From: Thiomicrorhabdus sp034722175
GTDB taxonomy: Bacteria; Pseudomonadota; Gammaproteobacteria; Thiomicrospirales; Thiomicrospiraceae
Direction: 5' to 3'
Assembly (NCBI GenBank): GCA_034722175.1
Contig: JAYENR010000038.1
Coordinates: 1 to 22,956 of the forward strand
DNA length: 22,956 nucleotides
The notes beneath the pieces are model-generated. The model was not told where the DNA came from. It did not search any database and saw only the letters and a program-made list of their open reading frames with translations. This document shows positions 1 to 7,944 of the stretch, piece by piece. The stretch's first letter is position 1. The number at the start of each line of letters is the position of its first letter. The translations under genes and the position numbers were made by a program.

Positions 1-34
1 TAGTAGTGCAACCAATATACTCGAGGCGATCCAT
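1..34 (-). CDS. Possible 5' end of an unidentified gene, cut by the window edge
   Basis: An ATG on the minus strand (34-32) is preceded by the strong ribosome-binding sequence GGGAGG with a 7-base spacer. The frame stays open to the edge and reads MDRLEYIGCTT. The gene would follow glmS on the same strand. Eleven codons are too few to identify a product. The good ribosome site is the only real support. Confidence 0.35.
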   Translation of the reverse strand, partial: MDRLEYIGCTT

Positions 35-37
35 ACT

Positions 38-148
38 TTAGCCTCCCAAATAAACTGGATGACCTGCATTAAGTTTATTTCTTCCGTTTTTTGGAAGTTT
101 TCTTGATCTACGACTTGTTTCAAAACTCTGCTCCACCATTATTTGCAT
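38..148 (-). CDS. Small ORF of 36 codons downstream of glmS, doubtful
   Basis: A minus-strand ATG-to-TAA frame encodes a basic peptide of 36 residues with an Arg/Lys-rich middle (SRRSRKLPKNGRNK). It ends one codon before the ATG of the edge gene and in the same frame, so its tail carries that gene's ribosome site. No ribosome site is visible before its own ATG (148) or the next one (139). It may be a leader peptide or a chance frame. I do not recognise it. Confidence 0.2.
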   Translation of the reverse strand: MQIMVEQSFETSRRSRKLPKNGRNKLNAGHPVYLGG

Positions 149-166
149 TAATAAATAAACACTAGA

Positions 167-2023
167 CTATTCGACTGTAACTGATTTAGCTAAATTTCTT
201 GGCTGGTCTACATCTGTACCTTTAATTAAAGCTACGTGGTAGCTTAAAAGCTGCAATGGAATATTAAAGGTAATTGGGGCAGTGATTCTACCAACATTAG
301 AAGTAGCTTTAATCACTTTAAAATCTGGTTCTGAACTTACGCCTGAGTCTTCATCCTCAAAAACGATCATCTGCCCACCGCGCGCTTTGACTTCCTGAAG
401 ATTTGATTTAAGCTTTTCTAATAAATCATCTTTAGGCGCAATCGCTACAACCGGAATATGCTCATCGATTAAAGCTAAAGGCCCATGCTTTAATTCACCT
501 GCGGGATAAGCCTCTGCATGAATATAACTGATCTCTTTTAATTTTAATGCGCCTTCCATGGCAATCGGATACATCGTTCCACGACCTAGGAACAGTGCGC
601 TATCTTTATCCGCAAAACATTGTGCTATTTCAGCAATTTTATCTTCATGCTCAAGTGCACTTTTCAACAGGCCTGGTAGCTTTTGCAAACCTTGCACAAT
701 CGTGCGTTCACGCTCTCCACTCAGCAAGTTTTTTACCTTGCCTATTGCAGTCATTAACAATGCAAGTGAGACTAACTGAGTAGTAAATGCCTTGGTAGAA
801 GCGACACCGATTTCTGGACCAGCATGAGTCAAAAAGGTTAAGTCGCTCTCTCTCGTCAAACTGGATTCAGGTACATTGCAAATCGTCAGCGTAGAGGTAT
901 TTTTCTCTTTTTGAGAACCTTTTATTTGCTGTAAAGCAGCCAATGTATCCGCTGTCTCACCAGACTGGCTAATGGTGACAAAAAGTGTATTGCTTAATAA
1001 TACAGGATTACGGTAGCGGTACTCTGAAGCGACCTCAACTTGGCAAGGCAGACCTATAATATCCTCAAACCAATATTTAGCCACTAAACCAGAGTGGTAA
1101 CTCGTTCCACAGGCAACAATCTGTATTTGTTGCACGGCCTTAAAGATAGAGGCAGCTTGAAAACCAAACGCATTTACTAGAACCTGTTCTTGAGTTATAC
1201 GTCCTTCCAAAGTATCAATCACTGCCTGTGGCTGTTCAAATATTTCTTTATGCATATAGTGACGATGTTCACCCAACTCAACCGCATGTGCAGATAAGGT
1301 AGAGGCTTTAATCGGTCGTTCGACTAGCTTGCCCTCTACATTGAAGATATTAACTTCACTACGTGTAATTTCAGCAATATCACCCTCTTCAAGAAAGATA
1401 AATTGCTGCGTCACCGGCAATAAAGCGGACACATCTGAAGCGATAAAAAACTCACCTATGCCAACACCAATGACAAGCGGGCTACCTTTACGAGCGGCAA
1501 TCAACACATCTGGATTATCAATTGATACCACACCTAAAGCATAGGCGCCTTCAAAATTTCTAACCGCTTGTGTAACCGCTCTTAATAGATTGCCGTCTGT
1601 CACTTGTAATTCATGATAAATACTGTGTGCAACCACCTCAGTATCCGTCTCAGACGTAAAGCGGTATCCCTGCTCTAGCTGGAGTTTTTTTAAGTCTTGG
1701 TAGTTTTCGATAATGCCATTATGCACCACGGCAACTTGCCCATTACAGATATGGGGATGCGCATTATTTTCCGACGGAATACCATGAGTTGCCCAACGAG
1801 TATGAGCGATACCAGCATGACCAGAAAAACCATCCGTTGCCAGCTCTATCTTTTCACTAAGGTTTTGAATTTTACCCAACGTTCGAACACGTTCTATTTG
1901 ACCATGGCTATTCAACACTGCTACGCCTGAAGAGTCGTAACCTCGATACTCTAACCGTCTTAGCCCTTCAACCAAGATTGGAACAATATTACGTTCAGCA
2001 ATACCACCAACAATTCCACACAT
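167..2023 (-). CDS. glmS: Glutamine-fructose-6-phosphate aminotransferase (isomerizing)
   Basis: Makes glucosamine 6-phosphate from fructose 6-phosphate and glutamine, the entry step to UDP-GlcNAc for peptidoglycan and lipid A. The protein is 618 residues, close to the usual ~610. Cys2, the glutaminase nucleophile, follows Met1 in MCGIVGGIAE, and the N-terminal amidotransferase domain shows RWATHG and HNGIIENY. Two SIS sugar-binding domains follow (ACGTSYHSG and SQSGETADT in the first; EGALKLKE and ELKHGP later). The C-terminus NLAKSVTVE carries the conserved active-site lysine. It lies 93 bases downstream of gmhA on the same strand and has a possible promoter of its own. No glmS ribozyme is seen, as expected for a Gram-negative. 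One CAGGCCTG element lies in the coding region. Confidence 0.97.
   Translation of the reverse strand: MCGIVGGIAERNIVPILVEGLRRLEYRGYDSSGVAVLNSHGQIERVRTLGKIQNLSEKIELATDGFSGHAGIAHTRWATHGIPSENNAHPHICNGQVAVVHNGIIENYQDLKKLQLEQGYRFTSETDTEVVAHSIYHELQVTDGNLLRAVTQAVRNFEGAYALGVVSIDNPDVLIAARKGSPLVIGVGIGEFFIASDVSALLPVTQQFIFLEEGDIAEITRSEVNIFNVEGKLVERPIKASTLSAHAVELGEHRHYMHKEIFEQPQAVIDTLEGRITQEQVLVNAFGFQAASIFKAVQQIQIVACGTSYHSGLVAKYWFEDIIGLPCQVEVASEYRYRNPVLLSNTLFVTISQSGETADTLAALQQIKGSQKEKNTSTLTICNVPESSLTRESDLTFLTHAGPEIGVASTKAFTTQLVSLALLMTAIGKVKNLLSGERERTIVQGLQKLPGLLKSALEHEDKIAEIAQCFADKDSALFLGRGTMYPIAMEGALKLKEISYIHAEAYPAGELKHGPLALIDEHIPVVAIAPKDDLLEKLKSNLQEVKARGGQMIVFEDEDSGVSSEPDFKVIKATSNVGRITAPITFNIPLQLLSYHVALIKGTDVDQPRNLAKSVTVE
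668..675. repeat. CAGGCCTG palindrome (in glmS)
   Basis: Within AACAGGCCTGGT; on the glmS strand it codes LPGLL. Confidence 0.7.
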
Positions 2024-2048
2024 AACTTATATCATCACTAAAAATTTT

Positions 2049-2067
2049 GAGGGATTATAACACCCTC
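2049..2067 (-). promoter_or_regulatory. Inverted repeat enclosing a -10-like TATAAT upstream of glmS
   Basis: On the minus strand GAGGG (2067-2063) and CCCTC (2053-2049) flank a 9-base centre containing TATAAT (2059-2054). No convincing -35 lies 16-18 bases upstream. Read as RNA it is a 5-bp hairpin followed by AAAATTTTT, which resembles a poor terminator for gmhA. It may be an operator over the glmS promoter, an attenuator, or a weak terminator. Confidence 0.35.
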
Positions 2068-2116
2068 TGTTCTAAAAACTCTTAAAGCCGAATAATTACT
2101 AATAAAAATTTTACTC

Positions 2117-2680
2117 TTAACTATAAACAGAATCCAAACCTTCACAAATTAAATGGCTGATCACACTATGTGCTTCTTGGGCACGTGCAGTTTCTTGAGT
2201 ATCAACCTGAAAACAAACATTGGCCAAAGCACTTAATTGACTTGAGACTTTACCCGTCATTGCAACAGTAAAACAGCCTTTCGCATTAGCCACTTCAATT
2301 GCATTGACCACATTGGCACTATTGCCTGAAGTTGACATCGCGATGACCACATCATTAGATGAAGCGATGCCCTCAATCTGACGAGAAAAAACCGTCTCAA
2401 ACTCATAGTCATTACTGTGAGCAGTCAGAATAGAACTGTCCGTTGTTAACGCCAATGAAGCAATAGGGCGACGATTTTTAACGTATCGAACCATCAGCTC
2501 TGCCGCCATATGCTGAGCATCAGCCGCACTGCCGCCGTTTCCAAGCCAGAGCACTTTACCACCTGCGTCCACCGATTTAACAATTTCTTCGACGACCTGT
2601 TCAATCTGTTTTTTTTGCTCAAAAACGGATTCAATGGCACGCTGATGTTCAGCCATGGCGTGTGAAAAATTAATTTGCAT
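2117..2680 (-). CDS. gmhA: D-sedoheptulose-7-phosphate isomerase
   Basis: First step of ADP-L-glycero-D-manno-heptose synthesis for the LPS inner core: sedoheptulose 7-phosphate to D-glycero-D-manno-heptose 7-phosphate, in the cytoplasm. The 187-residue protein is a single SIS domain of normal family length. GNGGSAADAQHMAAE holds the zinc-site pair His57 and Glu61. Gln168 and His176 near the C-terminus keep the spacing of the other two metal ligands known from E. coli and Burkholderia GmhA. STSGNSANV is the phosphate-binding loop. It starts 21 bases after the hldE stop, so the two are probably one operon catalysing consecutive parts of the same pathway. The ribosome site before the ATG is weak (AAAGAA). 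Confidence 0.95.
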   Translation of the reverse strand: MQINFSHAMAEHQRAIESVFEQKKQIEQVVEEIVKSVDAGGKVLWLGNGGSAADAQHMAAELMVRYVKNRRPIASLALTTDSSILTAHSNDYEFETVFSRQIEGIASSNDVVIAMSTSGNSANVVNAIEVANAKGCFTVAMTGKVSSQLSALANVCFQVDTQETARAQEAHSVISHLICEGLDSVYS

Positions 2681-2701
2681 AAACTGTCTATTCTTTAAAC
2701 T

Positions 2702-4141
2702 CTATTTTGAATTTTGTTCTTGCTGTTCCGCTTCTTGGATCTGCTCAACAATATTGGTTGTTGAAAACCCGTCCCAAAAAGACAACACTTCCACCTGACC
2801 ACCACTTTCCCAAACACATTTCGAACCCGCGATCTCTTCAGGTTTATAATCGCCACCTTTTACTAGAACATCCGGCTTTAGTTTACAGATCAAACGCTCT
2901 GGCGTCTCTTCATTAAAAGGCACTACCCAATCCACACAACTTAAAGCAGACAACAGTTCCATTCGCCCATCAAGCGGCACAATTGGGCGACTCGGTCCTT
3001 TTAGAATCTGCACGGATTCATCAGAATTCACCGCAACAATTAAACGCTCGCCGAGTTTTGCGGCTTCATTCAAATAACGAACATGGCCGCTGTGCAACAG
3101 ATCAAAGCAACCATTGGTAATCACCACACGTTCGCCATTGTTTTGAGCCATTTGGACTAATTCAAGCAATTCGTCTTCATTCATCGCCACATAACCTTGG
3201 TGGCGCATAGAGGCTTTAATCGACTCATCCAACTCGGCTTTACTCACCGTGGACGTTCCAACCTTGCGCACAACGATACTGGCGGCTTGATTCGCTAAAT
3301 GCACCGCATTTTGCAAGGTCATACCACTTGCGTAACCCGTTGCCAAAGCCGCCATCACCGTATCACCCGCTCCGGTCACATCAAACACTTCTTGTGCTTG
3401 GGACTTCAGTAAATACGGCTTCTCATTTTGAGACACTAACGCCATACCATGCTCGCTGCGCGTCACCAATAAAGCGTGTAAATCTAATTCATTAATCAGG
3501 TTGTTCGCTTTAGAAACCAATAAATCGGTTTCTGCACACTCTCCCACAATCGACTCAAATTCACCTTGATTCGGTTTAATCAAGGTCGCGCCTTGGTATC
3601 GACCAAAATCTAAACCTTTTGGATCAATAAACACAGGTACTTTGGCATCACGCGCCGCTTGAATCATCGTTTCAACAAACTGCAAAGCCCCTTTTGCATA
3701 GTCCGAAACGACAAGCACATCGTAATTCGCAACCTGAACAGCCACTTTTTCTGCCAATTCTTGAGCAGGTGCTTCAGGAACTGGATTTTCAAAATCCATG
3801 CGAATTAATTGCTGATGATGGCTCAAAACACGCAACTTACAAATTGTGCCGCTGTCAGATAAAGCCCAGTCATAGCCCACATCTGCTTTATCCAGCAAGC
3901 CTTGAAGTTGGGTAGCATAATGATCGTCTCCCACCACCCCCATCAAGTGAGCCGTCGCGCCTAAGGAGGCGATATTCAAGGCCACATTAGCCGCACCACC
4001 AGCGCGCACCTCCTCACCACCGACTTTCACCACTGGAACCGGGGCTTCAGGTGAAATTCGACCCGCACGGCCCGTCCAATATTGGTCGAGCATGACATCG
4101 CCGACAACAAGAATTTTGGATTGTGAAAAGTCGTGTTTCAT
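2702..4141 (-). CDS. hldE: Bifunctional heptose-7-phosphate kinase / heptose-1-phosphate adenylyltransferase
   Basis: Supplies two steps of ADP-heptose synthesis for LPS: phosphorylation of heptose 7-phosphate, then adenylylation of heptose 1-phosphate. At 479 residues it has the full fused form. The N-terminal PfkB/ribokinase domain (about 1-320) shows the substrate motif RAGGAANVA near 47 and DVTGAGDT at 254-261 with catalytic Asp260. The C-terminal nucleotidyltransferase domain (about 335-470) shows NGCFDLLHSGH, with the HxGH signature at 350-353, and later VKGGDY. It is first in the leftward hldE-gmhA-glmS run and diverges from the PagL-like gene, with about 130 bases between their chosen starts that hold possible promoters. 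Confidence 0.97.
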   Translation of the reverse strand: MKHDFSQSKILVVGDVMLDQYWTGRAGRISPEAPVPVVKVGGEEVRAGGAANVALNIASLGATAHLMGVVGDDHYATQLQGLLDKADVGYDWALSDSGTICKLRVLSHHQQLIRMDFENPVPEAPAQELAEKVAVQVANYDVLVVSDYAKGALQFVETMIQAARDAKVPVFIDPKGLDFGRYQGATLIKPNQGEFESIVGECAETDLLVSKANNLINELDLHALLVTRSEHGMALVSQNEKPYLLKSQAQEVFDVTGAGDTVMAALATGYASGMTLQNAVHLANQAASIVVRKVGTSTVSKAELDESIKASMRHQGYVAMNEDELLELVQMAQNNGERVVITNGCFDLLHSGHVRYLNEAAKLGERLIVAVNSDESVQILKGPSRPIVPLDGRMELLSALSCVDWVVPFNEETPERLICKLKPDVLVKGGDYKPEEIAGSKCVWESGGQVEVLSFWDGFSTTNIVEQIQEAEQQEQNSK

Positions 4142-4193
4142 TTATTGATAAATCAATCTGTTTCGTTAAAGATTTTAAATACATCCATTGGCT

Positions 4194-4199
4194 TATAAT
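4194..4199 (+). promoter_or_regulatory. Candidate -10 box (TATAAT) for the pagL-kdsD-waaA set
   Basis: A perfect TATAAT lies in the AT-rich gap between divergent hldE and the PagL-like gene. A transcript from here would begin near 4206 and give a leader of about 65 bases to the ATG at 4273. No good -35 is seen 17 bases upstream (GATTTT). The overlapping minus-strand TATAAG could serve hldE, so the region may be bidirectional. Confidence 0.4.
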
Positions 4200-4272
4200 T
4201 CGTTGTTAATTAGTACAACCGCCTAAGTAAATGGATTAGAATATGCGCATTAGTTTATCAGGAAACCCCTAC

Positions 4273-4938
4273 ATGCACAGTTCGAATAAACGATTTTCTT
4301 GGCTATTCACCTCAACTGCCATTTTACCGTTGCTACTCGTCCCACAAAGTGCACAAGCAGCCAAGGCTAATAATGATCCAATGAGTTTTGCTATTTTAGG
4401 TGCATTAGGTTCTTTAGGAATGGCGTGTTACCAAGGCGGAAAAGCCCCTTGTTCCTTAACGCCGGATATTGATATTAATAAACTTTCATTCAGTTATGAC
4501 CAAGGCCATGATGCAACCTTAAAACACTACCGTTTAGCGCTAGGCGCAGATTGGTTACAAGACTTTTATCAATCAGAAAACTTTGAAATCACCGGACGTT
4601 GGGAAGTCAACCTAAACTATTGGAACTCTACCCTTGATAATGCAGATCAAGACGATGGCTACATGCTAGGTATCACCCCGGTATTTCACTACACCTATAA
4701 AATGAATACCCTAAAACCGTTTATAGAGATGGGCGGCGGCCCTCAGTTGCTCAGCAACGACACCGTTGAAAATGAGTTTAAATCTACTCAATTTCAATTT
4801 GGCAGTATCTTTGGATTGGGCATAAAGAACAATCAATTTGAAATCAGTTATCGTTATCTGCATATTTCCAATGCTGGAATTGCAATGCCAAACCCTGGAA
4901 CCGACTTCCACAATATCCATTTAGGTTATCACTTTTAA
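4273..4938 (+). CDS. pagL: PagL-type lipid A 3-O-deacylase (acyloxyacyl hydrolase family)
   Basis: Probable outer-membrane beta-barrel esterase that removes the 3-O acyl chain from lipid A. The ATG at 4273 is preferred over 4243: it has AGGA with a 9-base spacer and gives a clean signal peptide cut after SAQA (residue 29). The mature protein is about 190 residues with alternating aromatic strands and ends in Phe (LGYHF), the outer-membrane barrel signature. Near the C-terminus HISNAGIAMPNPGTD holds His197 and Ser199, matching the P. aeruginosa PagL catalytic pair. The Glu of that enzyme, 12 residues after Ser, is Asp211 here. It lies 25 bases upstream of kdsD, within the lipid A/Kdo genes. 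The N-terminal part of the barrel is divergent, so the family call rests mainly on the C-terminal motif. Confidence 0.8.
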   Translation: MHSSNKRFSWLFTSTAILPLLLVPQSAQAAKANNDPMSFAILGALGSLGMACYQGGKAPCSLTPDIDINKLSFSYDQGHDATLKHYRLALGADWLQDFYQSENFEITGRWEVNLNYWNSTLDNADQDDGYMLGITPVFHYTYKMNTLKPFIEMGGGPQLLSNDTVENEFKSTQFQFGSIFGLGIKNNQFEISYRYLHISNAGIAMPNPGTDFHNIHLGYHF

Positions 4939-4963
4939 TGGCATAGAAGCCATAGGAAAAATT

Positions 4964-5905
4964 ATGTCACAAGATTACCAAGCCATTGCAAAACGTGTCT
5001 TTGATATTGAAGCACAGGCTATTCAACACTTAAAAACACTCTTAACCCAAGATTTTGATTCTAGTGTGGATGCCATGCTCAAAACTAAAGGTCGTGTCGT
5101 CATATGCGGCATGGGAAAATCTGGTTTAATTGGTAAAAAAATCATGGCGACTTTAGCCAGTACTGGCACACCTTGTTTTTTTATGCACCCAGGAGAGGCC
5201 TTTCACGGTGATCTAGGCATGGTCACACCAAATGACATTTTTTTAGCGTTATCTAATTCTGGTGAGACCGAAGAGGTTATTCGTTTACTGCCATTTTTAA
5301 AAGATAATGGCAATATCGTTATATCAATGACAGGCCGCCCAGCTTCAACGCTTGCCGTTAATGCCGATTACCATTTGAATATTGACGTCCCACAAGAGGC
5401 CTGCCCACATCAATTAGCACCGACTTCATCAACCACTGCAACCTTAGTTATGGGCGATGCATTGGCGGTAGCCTTAATGGAAGCACGTAACTTTCAACCC
5501 CATGAATTTGCACGCTTTCACCCCGGAGGCAGCTTAGGGCGCAAACTGCTCACTCGTGTTAAACATGAGATGAAAAGCAAAAACTTACCTTTTGTTGGTG
5601 CAGACGCCCCCACTAAAGATGTCATTCATGCCATGAATGAGGGGCGCCTTGGACTATGTATTGTTGATAACGGTATCGGTGTCATCACCGATGGTGATCT
5701 ACGACGCCACATGGAAACCGATGCAGAGAACTTTATGCAATTAACTGCAGCTCAATTAATGGGACAAGATCCAAAAACCATAGAGGCAAATGCCCGTTTA
5801 AGCGAAGCAGAAGAGCTGATGAACGACCATAAAATTACATCTTTATTGGTAGAAGAGAACCATCAGGTTGTGGGTGTCATTCAAATATACGACTTAAACA
5901 ACTAA
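4964..5905 (+). CDS. kdsD: D-arabinose-5-phosphate isomerase
   Basis: Converts ribulose 5-phosphate to arabinose 5-phosphate, the first step toward Kdo for the LPS inner core. The 313-residue protein has an N-terminal SIS domain (about 35-185) and two CBS domains (about 205-313). Lys52 (GMGKSG), Glu104 (SGETEE), Glu145 (PQEACPHQ) and His186 (FHPGGSLG) match E. coli KdsD Lys59, Glu111, Glu152 and His193 at a constant offset of 7. The ribosome site AGGA lies 8 bases before the ATG. Its neighbour waaA uses the end product, activated Kdo. KpsF-type paralogues are very similar, but the LPS context favours kdsD. Confidence 0.95.
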   Translation: MSQDYQAIAKRVFDIEAQAIQHLKTLLTQDFDSSVDAMLKTKGRVVICGMGKSGLIGKKIMATLASTGTPCFFMHPGEAFHGDLGMVTPNDIFLALSNSGETEEVIRLLPFLKDNGNIVISMTGRPASTLAVNADYHLNIDVPQEACPHQLAPTSSTTATLVMGDALAVALMEARNFQPHEFARFHPGGSLGRKLLTRVKHEMKSKNLPFVGADAPTKDVIHAMNEGRLGLCIVDNGIGVITDGDLRRHMETDAENFMQLTAAQLMGQDPKTIEANARLSEAEELMNDHKITSLLVEENHQVVGVIQIYDLNN

Positions 5906-5939
5906 ATACTCAGCTACTAACTGTTCACATGAGATAATT

Positions 5940-7259
5940 ATGAGACTTAGACTCTACCGCATCCTGACCACACTGGCTATGCCCTTGATAGCCTACTCTG
6001 GTTGGAAGCGCTGTAAAAAACACCAGTCTCAATGCCTAACCGATGCCGATATTCCAGCTATCCCAAACTGTTTTAAATCCCGCTTTGGCTTTAATCCTGC
6101 CCGCTTTAAACAAAATGGAATTTGGATACACGCCGTTTCCGTTGGCGAAACCCGCTCTATCTTCCCTCTTTTAACGAAACTAAAACAACAGTACCCATAC
6201 ACACCTATCACCATCACCAATGGATCCACGCAAGGGGCTATTCAGGCACTCAAGTTCGCCCCCGTTGAAGTTCAACATCAAATGATTCCTTATGATTTTT
6301 CATTTGCGATCAATCGATTTCTTAATCAAATTCAACCTAAACTCGTGATTATGGTTGAAACTGAAATCTGGCCAAATCTATACCAGGCCTGCTCACAACA
6401 AAATATCCCAATAGTATTAGCCAACGCCCGACTCAAAGAGAAGTCTTTTCATGCCTACCAAAAATGGGGAGGCATAATGATCAGCAACGCTTTGAAACAG
6501 ACAACATTCATTGCATCTCAGTTTCCCATCGACACCCAACGCTTTATAGAACTTGGTACTGATAAAGACAAAATAAAAACACTGGGGAACTTAAAGTTTG
6601 ATATGCACATCGACCCTCAAATAGGAGCCGATGCAAAATCTTGGAAAGCAAACAACCACTTAAACTCTCATTTTATCTGGGTAGCGGCAAGCACCCACGC
6701 CGCCCCACAAGGCAAGCAAAGCGAAGAAAGCCTAATACTGAAAGCACATCAACAACTTCTCAAAACACACCCAAATGCACTGCTGATTTTAGTGCCCCGT
6801 CATGCGGATCGTTTCAATGAAGTCGCAGAGTTGTTAAACAACAGTGGATTAAACTGGGTACAACATAGTCTTAAGCAATCAATCCAACATAACACACAAG
6901 TCTATCTTGCGGATTCTGTCGGAGAGATGATGCTGTGGTTTGAATGTGCCAATATTGCGTTTATTGGTGGCAGTTTAGTCCCCTTTGGGGGTCACAACAT
7001 TTTAGAGCCCGCAGCCTTGCACAAGCCTGTCATCTCTGGACCGCATTATGACAATCTTCAAGCTCTCTATAACACGTTTATTAAAGAAAGCGCTTTAACA
7101 CTTATCAAAGACACAAACTCTCTTACTAAGGTACTTAAGCAGTTTGCAGGTTCGGAGCAATATCAAAAACAACAAGGACAAAAGGCTTATCACTGCTACC
7201 AACAACAAAGTGGTGCTTTAGATAAGTTAATGCAGGAAATTAAGCCTTTTTTAAACTGA
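5940..7259 (+). CDS. waaA: 3-deoxy-D-manno-octulosonic acid (Kdo) transferase
   Basis: Transfers Kdo from CMP-Kdo to lipid IVA at the cytoplasmic face of the inner membrane. The 439-residue GT-B glycosyltransferase has an N-terminal hydrophobic anchor (about 8-20). HAVSVGE at 64-70 has Glu70 in the place of the catalytic glutamate. MVETEIWPN marks the acceptor domain, and GGSLVPFGGHNILEPA in the C-terminal half marks the CMP-Kdo domain. These are standard WaaA motifs in order. It follows kdsD by 34 bases. Its stop is overlapped by a CAGGCCTG element, and a strong terminator follows 43 bases later. One further CAGGCCTG copy lies inside the gene, coding YQACS. Confidence 0.96.
   Translation: MRLRLYRILTTLAMPLIAYSGWKRCKKHQSQCLTDADIPAIPNCFKSRFGFNPARFKQNGIWIHAVSVGETRSIFPLLTKLKQQYPYTPITITNGSTQGAIQALKFAPVEVQHQMIPYDFSFAINRFLNQIQPKLVIMVETEIWPNLYQACSQQNIPIVLANARLKEKSFHAYQKWGGIMISNALKQTTFIASQFPIDTQRFIELGTDKDKIKTLGNLKFDMHIDPQIGADAKSWKANNHLNSHFIWVAASTHAAPQGKQSEESLILKAHQQLLKTHPNALLILVPRHADRFNEVAELLNNSGLNWVQHSLKQSIQHNTQVYLADSVGEMMLWFECANIAFIGGSLVPFGGHNILEPAALHKPVISGPHYDNLQALYNTFIKESALTLIKDTNSLTKVLKQFAGSEQYQKQQGQKAYHCYQQQSGALDKLMQEIKPFLN
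6384..6391. repeat. CAGGCCTG palindrome (in waaA)
   Basis: Codes YQACS in waaA, with flanks ACC and CTC. Confidence 0.65.
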
Positions 7260-7260
7260 A

Positions 7261-7268
7261 CAGGCCTG
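7261..7268. repeat. CAGGCCTG palindrome (after waaA)
   Basis: Directly abuts the waaA TGA, inside AACAGGCCTGATCAG, the same 15 bases as at 14505-14519. Confidence 0.75.
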
Positions 7269-7301
7269 ATCAGAACTAAAATAGACAACCATCAAACATA
7301 A

Positions 7302-7327
7302 AAAAGCCCCGCAATTGCGGGGCTTTT
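7302..7327. terminator. Bidirectional rho-independent terminator
   Basis: A perfect 26-base palindrome: AAAA, GC-rich stem GCCCCGC, loop AATT, GCGGGGC, TTTT. It lies between convergent waaA and yqhA and has a U-tract in both directions, so it should stop transcription of both. Confidence 0.92.
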
Positions 7328-7351
7328 CATAGCTTAAAAACACACTAAATT

Positions 7352-7909
7352 TTAGTGTTTTTTCTCATACGCTTTATGCGATAAATAGAGCGCTGCTGCC
7401 ACTAGCATAATCGCTAAAGCGTAGTACAACAACTCAAGCGGACCAGATGGTTTCAAGAAGATCGCCTGCTCAAAGAACATCACCACCAAGATCATTAGAA
7501 TCACTTTCGCTAACTTGTCTTTCAAGTCATCTAACGATTTAATCATCAGAATTTTACTGGCTGCATTTTTACCTTCTGCCGCATCAATTGGCGAGATGAA
7601 CAGTTCATACAGACCTAAAGAGAAGATCAACATCACCGTTCCTAAAAGAAACCCATCCACCGATGCCACAATATGGGCAACCGTCAACGCTTTCAATTCA
7701 GCTCGTTCCGCATCCGCCAACTCATGGTAATGCCCAAGATGAGCAATGGTGTAATAGACATCCACAGTGGTCACATAAAACATACCAACTGCCATAATCA
7801 AACTGGCGACAACCGCAAGAATAACGATAAAGCGGCTGTTCCATAACATGCCTTCAAAGTACCTTTCCGCGACACTTTGTTGCTCTGGGTTTTTAGCAGG
7901 TTCTTTCAT
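7352..7909 (-). CDS. YqhA family (UPF0114) inner-membrane protein
   Basis: A 185-residue membrane protein with four predicted helices at about 27-49, 80-104, 132-152 and 158-177. The family's recognisable blocks are present: ERYFEGMLWNSRFIV at the start, the acidic segment with DGFLLG in helix 2, LGLYELFISPID, and SLDDLKDKLAKV before helix 3. The function of the family is not established. The ribosome site AAGGA lies 6 bases before the ATG. It starts 35 bases after the hslV stop on the same strand and is probably co-transcribed. It ends at the shared terminator with waaA. Confidence 0.85.
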   Translation of the reverse strand: MKEPAKNPEQQSVAERYFEGMLWNSRFIVILAVVASLIMAVGMFYVTTVDVYYTIAHLGHYHELADAERAELKALTVAHIVASVDGFLLGTVMLIFSLGLYELFISPIDAAEGKNAASKILMIKSLDDLKDKLAKVILMILVVMFFEQAIFLKPSGPLELLYYALAIMLVAAALYLSHKAYEKKH

Positions 7910-7944
7910 AGTGAATCCTTTTAATCCTTAAATAAGTTCGAAAA

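Noticed and set aside
59..102. CTTCC-GTTTTTT-GGAAG as a terminator after glmS
   Set aside because: A 5-bp stem with the T-run in the loop and no U-tract following on the glmS strand.
167..2023. Plus-strand open frames inside glmS (for example 547-783 and 1697-1930)
   Set aside because: Antisense shadows of a strongly conserved gene; the peptides resemble no family.
2024..2116. glmS ribozyme/riboswitch
   Set aside because: The gap upstream of glmS is only 93 bases, lacks the ribozyme core, and that regulator is typical of Gram-positives.
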